A DNA stretch of 64,000 nt from JABCPE02 sp963530295 (GTDB lineage: Bacteria; Bacteroidota; Bacteroidia; Flavobacteriales; Weeksellaceae). Positions 40,670 through 49,322 of the stretch are shown one piece after another. The number at the start of each line of letters is the position of its first letter. Position 1 is the stretch's first letter. The notes beneath the pieces were generated by a model. That model worked only from the letters and a program-made list of their open reading frames with translations, did no database searches and was not told where the DNA came from. The stretch lies in NCBI GenBank assembly GCA_963530295.1, contig CAUSCF010000001.1, positions 124,001-188,000 on the forward strand, written 5' to 3'. Both the position numbers and the translations under genes were made by a program.

Positions 40670-41461
40670 ATGTTATTCAGAGGACAAATTCGTAAAATGA
40701 TAACTCAACTTGCTGAACCTGTGCAATATTATCTAAATATTTCAGGAGACATCATACACCTAAATGAGTTATTTGGAAAGAAAATAAGCATACAACACAT
40801 TGGTTATCAATGTATAGAATGCGGAAGCAGCGAACCCGTTTTCCGAATGGGATTTTGTAAAAAATGTTTTTTTGAAAGCCCTTTCGCTAGCGACTCCATC
40901 TTAAAACCAGAGCTTTCCACTGCTCATCTCGGTATAGAGGAGCGAAATTTGGAAATAGAAAAAAACATTCAACTTCAGCCTCATATCGTGTATTTGGCAT
41001 ATACTGGTGATGTAAAGGTGGGCGTAACCCGCGAAAGCCAAATCCCAACACGATGGATAGACCAAGGTGCTACATTTGCCCTGCCCATCGCACGAACCGA
41101 AAACCGCTACGAAGCAGGCGTGATAGAAGTTGCTCTGAAACAGCACATTTCGGATAAAACCAACTGGCGAAAAATGCTCCAAAATGAGTATGAAGATGAG
41201 ATTGATTTGATTGATTTTAGAAATAAAATAGAAAGCCTTCTTCCTATAGAAAGTAGAAAATTCGCCATCAATGAAGAAAAAATCTGGAAAATAGATTTCC
41301 CATACACAGCTCCCGAGAAAATTTTAGCTTTTACCTTGGACAAACAACCTAAATTTAGTGGCATTTTACAAGGAATAAAAGGACAATATCTTTGTTTCCA
41401 AGATGGAAATGTCATCAACATAAGAAACCACGAGGGCTATGTAGTTGATATTGAAATATAA
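40670..41461 (+). CDS. DUF2797 family protein
   Basis: A 263-residue soluble protein of the DUF2797 family. A zinc-finger-like motif CIECGSSEPVFRMGFCKKC (four cysteines, about 47-65) is followed by the conserved core HIVYLAYTGDVKVGVTRESQIPTRWIDQGA (about 104-133 in pieces) and ARTENRYEAGVIEVALKQHISDKTNWR. The core has a GIY-YIG-like flavour (VYLAYTGD ... GVTR) but this is an impression only. Function unknown. It converges with wzc and shares its terminator. Confidence 0.85.
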   Translation: MLFRGQIRKMITQLAEPVQYYLNISGDIIHLNELFGKKISIQHIGYQCIECGSSEPVFRMGFCKKCFFESPFASDSILKPELSTAHLGIEERNLEIEKNIQLQPHIVYLAYTGDVKVGVTRESQIPTRWIDQGATFALPIARTENRYEAGVIEVALKQHISDKTNWRKMLQNEYEDEIDLIDFRNKIESLLPIESRKFAINEEKIWKIDFPYTAPEKILAFTLDKQPKFSGILQGIKGQYLCFQDGNVINIRNHEGYVVDIEI

Positions 41462-41489
41462 AAAAGAGCAATTTTTCATTGCTCTTTTT
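41461..41489. terminator. Bidirectional terminator between DUF2797 and wzc genes
   Basis: AAAGAGCAAT (41463-41472), loop TTTTC-type, ATTGCTCTTT (41478-41487), with A run before and T run after. Confidence 0.85.
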
Positions 41490-41493
41490 TTGT

Positions 41494-44001
41494 TTATTTG
41501 TTTCTTCCAAGAATACTTCTGATTTTATTTCTAATTTTGATCAGAGTAGGCTCTTCATAGTTTTTGTCTTCATCAAAATAACCGTAGCCATAACCGTAGC
41601 CATAGCCATAACCGTAGCCATAACCGTAGCCATAACCTTGTTTAGATACAAAATCATTATAAATAAGCCCAAGATGCTTAATCTCCTCTGCGTGATACTT
41701 CTCTGTTACCATTCTAAGCATGTGTTTTTCTGTGTATTCATGTCTCACTACATACACATTGGCATCAGTAAGTTTCATCAATTCAAAAGAGTCCGCAACC
41801 AACCCTACTGGCGGCGAGTCTATGATGATAAAATCATACTCTTTTTTCAATAATTCTATAAATTCCTTGTTCTTGTCACTCATCAAAAGCTCCGAAGGGT
41901 TCGGTGGAATCGGTCCAGAAGTCGCCACATCCAAAGCAGGAATTTTAGTTTTATTGATAATCTCGTGCATTTCTATATCTCCCGAAAGATAATTAGAAAT
42001 TCCGTATTTGTTGTTTATCTTAAAGTCTCCAAAAATTTTAGGCTTCCTCAAGTCCATTCCAAGCAAAATAGTTTTTTTGCCACTAAGCCCTAGAACTGAT
42101 GCTATATTGATGGAACAATATGTTTTTCCTTCTCCTCCTACTGATGAAGTCACCAAAATCACTTTGCTATTTCCATCTTCATTATAAAGGAATCTTAAAT
42201 TTGCTCTGATTCCCCTAAACGCCTCTGAAATAGATGATTTTGGCTGTTCCAATACAGTAAGGTTGTTCTCATGAAGGTTTTTACCAATAACACCTAGAAG
42301 AGGTATCTTGATAACGCCTAATAGCTCTGCTATCGATTTTACCCTATTGTCCAGTATCTCTGTTACTAAAATCAATAACAATGGTATAAGCATAAAACCA
42401 AACACAAGTCCATATTTCACAATTGCTACATTTGGTCCAATAGGAGCTTGCCCTAAGTCTTTTGCTGGGTCTATGATGTTCAGGTCGGATTTAGCTGTTG
42501 CGAGTCTGAGCTGAGTCTCAGCTTGTTTAGAGAGTAGAGTATTATAGGTTGTTTCTATCACCTTATACTCCCTTTCCATGTCTATATATTTCCTTTGGTC
42601 ATCAGGCAAATGCACCAAATCTAGTTCTGCTCTTCTGATATCATCATTTATTTTGGCCAATTGTTCATTATAAACAGAAGAATAATCGTTCAACCTACCA
42701 TAGGATTTTCCCCTAGCTTCATTTATAAGTTTGTTAATCTCCCGCATAGGTTCAGAATCAGGCGTATAGATAGTAGACATCTCCAACCTTTTAAGATACA
42801 ATGCTTTAAGCTCCGAAATAGTCGCCATAAAACCTCCATCTTCTATCCCTGCACTATTAACATTGATAAGGTCTTCCAAACTTCTACTTACAGAATTTCT
42901 TATGCTATTAAGAGAATTCATTTTGGTAAGTAGTTCGGCTCTTTTTATTTCTAAATCATAGATTTTTTTCAACAACTCTTGGTCTTTCCCCTCTACGCTG
43001 AACATCTTTTTATCTATTTTCAGCTGGTTAAAGTTGTTTGCACTAGAATCTAATTTTTGTCTAACCTTTTTGAGATTATCATTGATGTATTGAAGAGTAT
43101 TCTTATCCACAAGGGTTTTGTCCTCTTCTCTTTTTTCAATAAGTTTCTCCACAGATTGATTTAAGAAAGATACCGTCTCACGAAGGTTATAACCTTTCTT
43201 ACTGATAGTCATTATGGTGTTTAATTCTTTATCAAATTCTACATTTATAGTAGAAATTATCGTCCTAACAGCTTGATCTACTGTGCTTAAATTGATTATA
43301 ATTTTATCTAACTTAACTTTTGCTTCTGGATTATGAACCAGCCTAAACCGTAGGTTAGGTGTCTCATACCATTGATTAACTGAAACAACCTTATTTGCTG
43401 GTCTTCCATATGCAGAAACATCTTTAAACCCTTCTGTTTTATAACTATACAAATGTGTAGAATGCCCCTCCTCAGGGAGTTCTATTTCATATTTCCCGTT
43501 TCCTTTTGGGTAAATCGTTATAGGATAATTGACCTGTTGTAAATGTTCCTTATCCACTTCTACAAGAACAGGAGAGTCATATTTGTCCAAATATGTAGAT
43601 TTTAGAAGTCCCTTTGTAGAATATCCTACAAATAAATCCAATTCCTGAACCAAATATTCATTATGGCTTCTAGATAGAACCATTTTTTTGAGGAACACTC
43701 CATCTTGATTTCCTTCCTGCCCCCAAATGAAGTTAATAGACTGATTAGGTGTAAAATAGCTAGCTGTACCGCTTGAGATACTCAAAGACAAATTTGAAGC
43801 ATAAATTCTCTGAACATACCACTTATTATAAATATAAAAAATACTATATCCCAAAATAGCAAGCCCTACAAACCAATACCAGCTTCTAATAACCCTCTTT
43901 ATAAAACTCTCTACACTAAATATGCTGAAAGTCCCCACCTTACTTTTTTCCTGCCCTGTGGGGATTTGTTCCTGTGTATTATTATTTTTTCCTGGAATCA
44001 T
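41494..44001 (-). CDS. Wzc-type polysaccharide co-polymerase and tyrosine autokinase
   Basis: An 835-residue inner-membrane protein of Wzc type: N-terminal membrane helix (about 39-58), large periplasmic coiled-coil region (about 60-500), second membrane helix (about 510-532), then a bacterial tyrosine kinase domain with Walker A VTSSVGGEGKTYCSINIAS (about 620-638), Walker A' LLGMDLRKP (about 650-658) and Walker B FIIIDSPPVGLV (about 738-749). The tail is (Gly-Tyr)10 at residues 789-808, the expected cluster of autophosphorylation sites, followed by a 27-residue basic end. It controls chain length and export together with Wza, encoded 3 bases upstream. Confidence 0.95.
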   Translation of the reverse strand: MIPGKNNNTQEQIPTGQEKSKVGTFSIFSVESFIKRVIRSWYWFVGLAILGYSIFYIYNKWYVQRIYASNLSLSISSGTASYFTPNQSINFIWGQEGNQDGVFLKKMVLSRSHNEYLVQELDLFVGYSTKGLLKSTYLDKYDSPVLVEVDKEHLQQVNYPITIYPKGNGKYEIELPEEGHSTHLYSYKTEGFKDVSAYGRPANKVVSVNQWYETPNLRFRLVHNPEAKVKLDKIIINLSTVDQAVRTIISTINVEFDKELNTIMTISKKGYNLRETVSFLNQSVEKLIEKREEDKTLVDKNTLQYINDNLKKVRQKLDSSANNFNQLKIDKKMFSVEGKDQELLKKIYDLEIKRAELLTKMNSLNSIRNSVSRSLEDLINVNSAGIEDGGFMATISELKALYLKRLEMSTIYTPDSEPMREINKLINEARGKSYGRLNDYSSVYNEQLAKINDDIRRAELDLVHLPDDQRKYIDMEREYKVIETTYNTLLSKQAETQLRLATAKSDLNIIDPAKDLGQAPIGPNVAIVKYGLVFGFMLIPLLLILVTEILDNRVKSIAELLGVIKIPLLGVIGKNLHENNLTVLEQPKSSISEAFRGIRANLRFLYNEDGNSKVILVTSSVGGEGKTYCSINIASVLGLSGKKTILLGMDLRKPKIFGDFKINNKYGISNYLSGDIEMHEIINKTKIPALDVATSGPIPPNPSELLMSDKNKEFIELLKKEYDFIIIDSPPVGLVADSFELMKLTDANVYVVRHEYTEKHMLRMVTEKYHAEEIKHLGLIYNDFVSKQGYGYGYGYGYGYGYGYGYGYFDEDKNYEEPTLIKIRNKIRSILGRNK
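41578..41637 (-). repeat. (GY)10 microsatellite in the kinase tail
   Basis: Twenty codons alternating Gly and Tyr. The 12-base unit (minus strand GGTTATGGCTAC) is repeated nearly perfectly, interrupted by one GGCTAT where GGTTAT is expected, so slippage would change the tyrosine number without shifting the frame. Confidence 0.9.
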
Positions 44002-44004
44002 ATT

Positions 44005-44886
44005 TTATAATCTTGAAAACAGAAGATAAACCGTAAGAGCCGATGTAATAAGGGAAACTGCTGTACTAACAGCTTGAATAGGCTCTTTACCAAATCCATT
44101 AAGATTTCTTCCTCTAGTATTTAAATAAATCTCATCTCCATTCTGAAGCCAATAATACTGTGAATTCATCACATCTTCTCTAGTAAGGTCTAGTTTTACT
44201 ATCTTTATTCCTTCTGGAAGTTTTCTATGTAGAACTATGTTCTTTCTATCTACAGTTCTATTTAGACCGCCATTCATTGCCAAAGCTTCTGTAATAGTAA
44301 GTGTCTGTTTGTAAGCCACTTTTTCACCTGTAATTCCTATGGTTTCTACATCTCCAAGGATATAGTATCTTATCCCGTCTAAATTAAGCCTTACCTCAGA
44401 TTTTCCTCCTAAGAAATTTTCGTTTACACGAGTTTGGATTTCTTGAGAAATATCTTCCAATGTTCTTCCTTCAGCTTTTATAAAACCAATTCCAAAAACA
44501 TTGATGTCTCCTTTAGAGTCTACCTTTAGCCCTCGGAAATAGTAATTCCCATTACCACCAGACATGGTTCCTGTACTACCACTTCCAGATGTTGTGCCAG
44601 ATGCTCCCGATACACTTGGATTCAAAATTCCTGCTCCTGCACCTTCTCCTCCTGAAACATTGTATGAAGAATAAAACTGAGCCGCATCCCCCTTAGGAGT
44701 TGTAATCACATTAAGAGAAAGTATATCATTTTTTGTAACTCTATATACAGGAATATTGTAAGGAACTAATCCTTCAGAGTTAATCTCCAGATTTTCATTT
44801 TTTTGAAGATATTTTACATCTTTTGTTCCCACACAAGATATCATCATCATTGCTGCCACTAGGCCTAAAATGCTTTTTCTTTTCAT
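44005..44886 (-). CDS. Wza-type polysaccharide export outer-membrane lipoprotein
   Basis: A 293-residue protein with a lipoprotein signal (MKRKSILGLVAAMMMISC, Cys 18). The polysaccharide-export domain begins VPYNIPVYRVTKNDILSLNV (about 41-60) and the SLBB domain contains YYILGDVETIGITG (about 174-187). Between them is a Gly/Ser/Thr-rich low-complexity insertion (about 79-110). It ends with a hydrophobic segment (about 273-290), the membrane-crossing helix of Wza. It forms the outer-membrane channel for the Wzc-driven polymer. Confidence 0.93.
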   Translation of the reverse strand: MKRKSILGLVAAMMMISCVGTKDVKYLQKNENLEINSEGLVPYNIPVYRVTKNDILSLNVITTPKGDAAQFYSSYNVSGGEGAGAGILNPSVSGASGTTSGSGSTGTMSGGNGNYYFRGLKVDSKGDINVFGIGFIKAEGRTLEDISQEIQTRVNENFLGGKSEVRLNLDGIRYYILGDVETIGITGEKVAYKQTLTITEALAMNGGLNRTVDRKNIVLHRKLPEGIKIVKLDLTREDVMNSQYYWLQNGDEIYLNTRGRNLNGFGKEPIQAVSTAVSLITSALTVYLLFSRL

Positions 44887-44906
44887 CGTTTTTATTATTG
44901 ATTCTA

Positions 44907-44914
44907 CAAAAATA
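44907..44914 (-). promoter_or_regulatory. -7 box of wza-wzc
   Basis: The minus strand reads TATTTTTG (TAnnTTTG), 20 bases before the wza ATG in the 40-base gap behind the WecA-like gene. Confidence 0.5.
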
Positions 44915-44926
44915 TGATTTTTATTA

Positions 44927-46045
44927 TTATTTCTTCATTTTTGATATAATATTTGGCAAATATGCTCCAAAAAAACCTAAACTAAGCACCACTAAAAATA
45001 ATAAATTAATATCTATATGACGCAGAAAATATGTAATCAAAACTATTCCCATGTAATAGGTGATAATAAATGCTGTAGCCTTTTTATGAGTAAAACCTAA
45101 ATCCAAAACCTTGTGGTGGATATGGTTTCTATCTGCTCTTAATGGCGATTTTTTATTCAAAAGCCTTACAATAATAACATTCAAAGTATCTATAATAGGG
45201 ATAATCAAAATAGCAGCCGCTATAATAGGAGCTGTTTCCATATGATATTTTGGCCTTCCTACAGACACTGTGTCTCCACCACTGATAAACAAATCAATAA
45301 AATAAAATGCCGTGAACACAAGGATAAATCCTATAATCATAGAACCTGTATCTCCCATAAAAATCTTTTGCCGCCAGTCATTGGATAAGTTATAATACAA
45401 AAAACCCAACAAAGATCCTATAATCACCACACAAAGAATGACCATTGGATAATTATATTCTCCCAAACGATAATAACTAAATCCAAAAATAGAAAAACTA
45501 ATCACAGCAAATATTCCCGCTAACCCATCTATTCCATCTATCAAATTAAACGCATTGATAAGTATAATAAATGAAAATATACTAAAAAATACACTTACAA
45601 AATATTCTAATTCATAAATACCAAACAAACCAAACAAACTTCTTATTCGTACATCAGAACCCACTACCATCATGGTCGCAATAACAATTTGCCCAATTAG
45701 TTTTTTATAGGCTTTCATCACCAAAATATCATCCATTACTCCTATATAAAGCAAGATAACCAATGCAGGAAACAAAAATCTATACTGCACAAATAGTTCA
45801 TAAGCAAAAATTGGCGCACAGATGCCTATTGTATAAAACAAAGCTATTCCACCAAGATTAGGAATTTTATACTCATGGGAACTTCTATCACCTGGTATGT
45901 CCATTAGATTTTTACTTTTTGAAATTCTAATGATTACTGGTATAGCTTTATAGCTTAACAAAAAAGAAAGTAAAAGAACAAAACATATTTTCACAAGAAA
46001 AAACATTTGCTCTTCTAATCCAAAAAATAGTTTTATTTCATCCAT
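44927..46045 (-). CDS. WecA/MraY-like polyprenyl-phosphate sugar-1-phosphate transferase
   Basis: A 372-residue polytopic enzyme with about 11 membrane helices. Signature segments: GDRSSHEYKIPNLGGIALF (about 51-69), the Mg-binding MDDILVMKAYKKLIGQ (about 103-118), NAFNLIDGIDGLAG (about 163-176) and MGDTGSMIIGF (about 230-240). It attaches the first sugar phosphate to undecaprenyl phosphate for polysaccharide assembly. The histidine-rich loop RADRNHIHHKVLDLGF (about 311-326) is typical of WecA. The EpsG-like gene is 7 bases upstream. Confidence 0.93.
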   Translation of the reverse strand: MDEIKLFFGLEEQMFFLVKICFVLLLSFLLSYKAIPVIIRISKSKNLMDIPGDRSSHEYKIPNLGGIALFYTIGICAPIFAYELFVQYRFLFPALVILLYIGVMDDILVMKAYKKLIGQIVIATMMVVGSDVRIRSLFGLFGIYELEYFVSVFFSIFSFIILINAFNLIDGIDGLAGIFAVISFSIFGFSYYRLGEYNYPMVILCVVIIGSLLGFLYYNLSNDWRQKIFMGDTGSMIIGFILVFTAFYFIDLFISGGDTVSVGRPKYHMETAPIIAAAILIIPIIDTLNVIIVRLLNKKSPLRADRNHIHHKVLDLGFTHKKATAFIITYYMGIVLITYFLRHIDINLLFLVVLSLGFFGAYLPNIISKMKK

Positions 46046-46052
46046 AATATTT

Positions 46053-47219
46053 TTATTCTATCCATAAAATATTTCTATATTCTATTGTATATCCTGCTCT
46101 CAATCCATGCTGATTAGCATATACAAAATATTGGAAAGCCACAAACATCATAAGAACATACTGTAGGGACTTTCTTAGTCTATCACTACTTACTGCTGCA
46201 ACTATATTTACCAACACCATAGGCATATAAATAAGAAAATTGGCTATCAATCTTGATGCAAATATATCATTCCATCTAAAAATAAAATACAAACAAATAC
46301 CCAAAACTCCTATATTTCTCATATACTCATAATATGGAATTTTTTGACATGCTACTTTATCATATGCAACTAAAAAGTAAGTATATACAATACAGATCAA
46401 ATCTGTAAGCTTAACAAAACGAGCAGAAGACTCCTCTATATCCAGTGACTCATAAGATTGAAAACCAGAATAAGCTCCCGTAGAAGCAAAAGAATCCAAT
46501 AATGAAATATACTGATAAAGTTTTAACGGAGATAATGCCATACATATTAAAACGGCTATTAAAATACGAGTAGAATTCATAGGAATCAAAACCACCCAAT
46601 AGGCAATAATAAAAATCGTTGTTGATGTATGAAAACCTATAGCTAAATATGCTGTAAACAAAAACATAAGAAGTTTTCTTTCCTTGATATATCTAAAGGA
46701 AAAAAGCAGTATAGCCATAGCCATTCCCTGCCTCATCTGCCCTCCATCAGAAACAAATATTGTAGGATACATAAACAACAACATCGCAAATGCTGGATAC
46801 ACCGCATTTTCAGTAAAGACTTTATATTTAATTGAAATAGAAACTATTGCTAATAGAAAAGTAAAAACATAAAAAGAAAAGTCCGCCTCATATATTGCAT
46901 TTGCAAAGAACAAATACAACCATTCCATGTGTATATCCTTTCTCCTTTCTCTAATCATATTAAGGATATCCGACATATCCAAATCTTCTCCAAATTTATG
47001 ATATGCCTTAAAATAATTTGCATAATCCGCACCTATCCAATATCTTAACCCAATAAATATTGTCAAAAAAGCAATCACCACCCACACAGAGTTATAATTC
47101 TTATTGTTGTCTATCTCCAAAAAGCTATAGACTATTAGAATTATTGTCAGTATCGTAAAAACTGGGTGTAGGAAATGTAACATCTTTTTTTCTATTTCAG
47201 TATTTTTCTCAAAAACCAT
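46053..47219 (-). CDS. EpsG family polysaccharide polymerase-like membrane protein
   Basis: A 388-residue protein with about 10-11 membrane helices. The segment WIGADYANYFKAYHKFGEDL (about 61-80) and SDGGQMRQGMAMAILLFSFRYI (about 157-177) are typical of the EpsG family, which is thought to polymerise repeat units in exopolysaccharide synthesis. The start at 47219 overlaps the GT2 gene by 28 bases; a second ATG at 47183 would avoid the overlap and gives a 376-residue protein. Both are possible. Confidence 0.85.
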   Translation of the reverse strand: MVFEKNTEIEKKMLHFLHPVFTILTIILIVYSFLEIDNNKNYNSVWVVIAFLTIFIGLRYWIGADYANYFKAYHKFGEDLDMSDILNMIRERRKDIHMEWLYLFFANAIYEADFSFYVFTFLLAIVSISIKYKVFTENAVYPAFAMLLFMYPTIFVSDGGQMRQGMAMAILLFSFRYIKERKLLMFLFTAYLAIGFHTSTTIFIIAYWVVLIPMNSTRILIAVLICMALSPLKLYQYISLLDSFASTGAYSGFQSYESLDIEESSARFVKLTDLICIVYTYFLVAYDKVACQKIPYYEYMRNIGVLGICLYFIFRWNDIFASRLIANFLIYMPMVLVNIVAAVSSDRLRKSLQYVLMMFVAFQYFVYANQHGLRAGYTIEYRNILWIE

Positions 47220-48184
47220 TCCTGCCTCAAAAAATACAATAAATAATATACTTTTTTCTTAATTGGCAAAGATACGAGATAATTCTTACCAAACCGCTCA
47301 TAATTAAGAATTTCTATCAAAGATATTTTTCTCTCCTTAATGAATTTTCTGAGTTCTGTTGACATTCTTTGGTATAAATCATCATCTTTAACAAAAGCCA
47401 AATACGCCAAATAAGAATAAACTGCCTCCATTATCCAAAATCCTTTCAATGCTTGTTTTTCATTAGAATATTGAGATTTTTGGAACGCTTCTTCCACATC
47501 TTTCACGGCTTTTAATAAATCCAAACCTTTTTCCGTGTGGGTTTTCGTAATAGAATCCTGTCGTTCAAGATATTGATAATGATAATTCTGAGTTTGAGCC
47601 AAAGTCTTACAACTCAACAAAAGCTGTGGAACAAGTTGTATATCCTCAAAATGTACTCCTTTTTTAAATCGTTTATTTTCAAACAATTCCCTTTTAAAAA
47701 GTTTATTACAAGCAAAATATCCCAAATCCGAAAAAACAGAAAGATTTTTCGCTAAATCTATTTTCTCTGGCATATTGGGAACTTGAGTGAGTTTTTGAAG
47801 AATTTTTCCGTTTTCATCAACTTTTTGAAGGTTACAGATTACCATTTCAGCATCATATTTTTGGGCAAGAGAATGCATCTCCTCAAACATCTCCGCTGTA
47901 ACATAATCATCACTATCCACAAAGCCTATATAGTCTCCACCCGCCCTATCCAAACCGAAATTCCTTGCATCGCTCAGCCCTCCATTTTCTTTTACAAAAG
48001 ATTTTATTTTATCTGGATATTTGGTCTGGAATTCATCTATAACCTGCTTAGAATTGTCCTTGCTTCCATCATCTACAACAATGATTTCCACATCCTCCAA
48101 AGTCTGATTCACCAATGAATCAAGACATTTTGCAAGATACTTTTCTACATTATAAACAGGAACGATGATGGATACTTTCTTCAT
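47192..48184 (-). CDS. Family 2 glycosyltransferase
   Basis: A 330-residue inverting transferase with the GT-A start VSIIVPVYNVEKYLAKCLDS (about 4-23), VEIIVVDDGSKDNS (about 32-45) and the metal-binding GFVDSDDYV (about 87-95). It should add one sugar to the lipid-linked repeat unit on the inner face of the membrane. The acceptor is unknown. It is the first gene of the transcribed cluster; only one GT is present between the WecA-like gene and this end, so other transferases must be elsewhere. Confidence 0.92.
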   Translation of the reverse strand: MKKVSIIVPVYNVEKYLAKCLDSLVNQTLEDVEIIVVDDGSKDNSKQVIDEFQTKYPDKIKSFVKENGGLSDARNFGLDRAGGDYIGFVDSDDYVTAEMFEEMHSLAQKYDAEMVICNLQKVDENGKILQKLTQVPNMPEKIDLAKNLSVFSDLGYFACNKLFKRELFENKRFKKGVHFEDIQLVPQLLLSCKTLAQTQNYHYQYLERQDSITKTHTEKGLDLLKAVKDVEEAFQKSQYSNEKQALKGFWIMEAVYSYLAYLAFVKDDDLYQRMSTELRKFIKERKISLIEILNYERFGKNYLVSLPIKKKVYYLLYFLRQEWFLRKILK

Positions 48185-48188
48185 AATC

Positions 48189-49301
48189 TTATATTAAAAA
48201 CCTTTTATTCAGTTCGCCTCTCTTCGCGTTTTCGTAGTCTTCTCGGGAACAAGGAATCCATTTTTTCACCTCATTTCCCTTCGCGAAATACCACAATCCG
48301 CTGAAAGTATCCCTTTTAAAACTAAATTCCTTATTGTCTATCAAAACCACAAAAGTATCATAACTACGCTCCTTTGGATGCGTCCTCTGGATATTTATTC
48401 CTTCTATCAAATACCAAAGCATCTGCGCCATAAGCTGATGATTTAGAACGCTTTCCGAATGAATATTAAAATTAAACACCCCGAAAGTTTTCAGATTTTC
48501 GCTCAATCCTATTTCTTTCATACAGGCACAGATTTCGCGGCGATTCAGCCCATTTACCTGCGGATTTGTAGAAAAAGCCTCCGTAAAACTCTCCACTGCA
48601 TCACAATTGAGCGTAACCATATCTGCCCTGCGAAAAAAAGGCTCTGCCTTCTCCGTCGTATTCATCATATCAGCAAGGCGAAGGACATCAAAATCCACTT
48701 CTTTCATCAGCTTTAATAAAGCGATTTCATTCAAATGCCTTTGATAACCCAAAAGATGAAAATTTCGCAAAGAAGCTTCTTTTTTCGTTAAAATCTTGTG
48801 TAAATAGTTCGCTTCCGAAACCTCTTCTCCCTCGTTAGAAAGAGAGGCAACATTAGAAACATGAGCGTAGTTAATGCCTTTTTGATGGAAATTTAATGCT
48901 GAAAATAATGCATAAGACAAATCCACACTTCCTCCGATGACAACTGGAACTGCATTTTTATTATAACAAAATGTCAGGATTTCCTCCAAAACATATCGCG
49001 TATCAGCCTGAGTTTTGCCTGAAATAAGCTCTCCTAAATCACAAATAGGAACTTCAAAATCAAATGATGACAAGGCATAAAATTCTTTTCTGAGTTTGCT
49101 GAAATCCTTTACCTCAGCACTTCCTCCGCTCCCTCTTTCATCGGAACAAAAAATAAGCACCACTCCATTTTCCTGAACTTCATTGGAAATAGCGTTTCCC
49201 AGCTGCCAATGCTCGCAACTGATTTTTTCTGTCTTTATAAAAATGTCTTGTAAATCCATTCCTTTACACAAAATATAAGAGAAAAAGGCAAAATATTCCA
49301 T
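48189..49301 (-). CDS. Degenerate arginase/formimidoylglutamase-fold protein
   Basis: A 370-residue protein with the arginase fold, often annotated as formimidoylglutamase in Flavobacteriia. The metal-ligand motifs are largely lost: GGDHS is GGSVDLS (about 123-129), DAHxD is SNVAS within YAHVSNVASL (about 145-154), and DxDxxDP is NCDAVES (about 232-238). At most one of the six canonical ligands remains, so manganese-dependent hydrolysis is unlikely. It is 21 bases downstream of topA and probably co-transcribed. A second ATG at 49259 is a possible start. Confidence 0.8.
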   Translation of the reverse strand: MEYFAFFSYILCKGMDLQDIFIKTEKISCEHWQLGNAISNEVQENGVVLIFCSDERGSGGSAEVKDFSKLRKEFYALSSFDFEVPICDLGELISGKTQADTRYVLEEILTFCYNKNAVPVVIGGSVDLSYALFSALNFHQKGINYAHVSNVASLSNEGEEVSEANYLHKILTKKEASLRNFHLLGYQRHLNEIALLKLMKEVDFDVLRLADMMNTTEKAEPFFRRADMVTLNCDAVESFTEAFSTNPQVNGLNRREICACMKEIGLSENLKTFGVFNFNIHSESVLNHQLMAQMLWYLIEGINIQRTHPKERSYDTFVVLIDNKEFSFKRDTFSGLWYFAKGNEVKKWIPCSREDYENAKRGELNKRFLI

Positions 49302-49322
49302 TACCTTTTCCTCTCATTTTCA

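Noticed and set aside
41479..41853. Plus-strand ORF with VAITVAIT-type repeats
   Set aside because: Antisense of the (GY)10 tract in the kinase gene; no promoter or sensible N-terminus.
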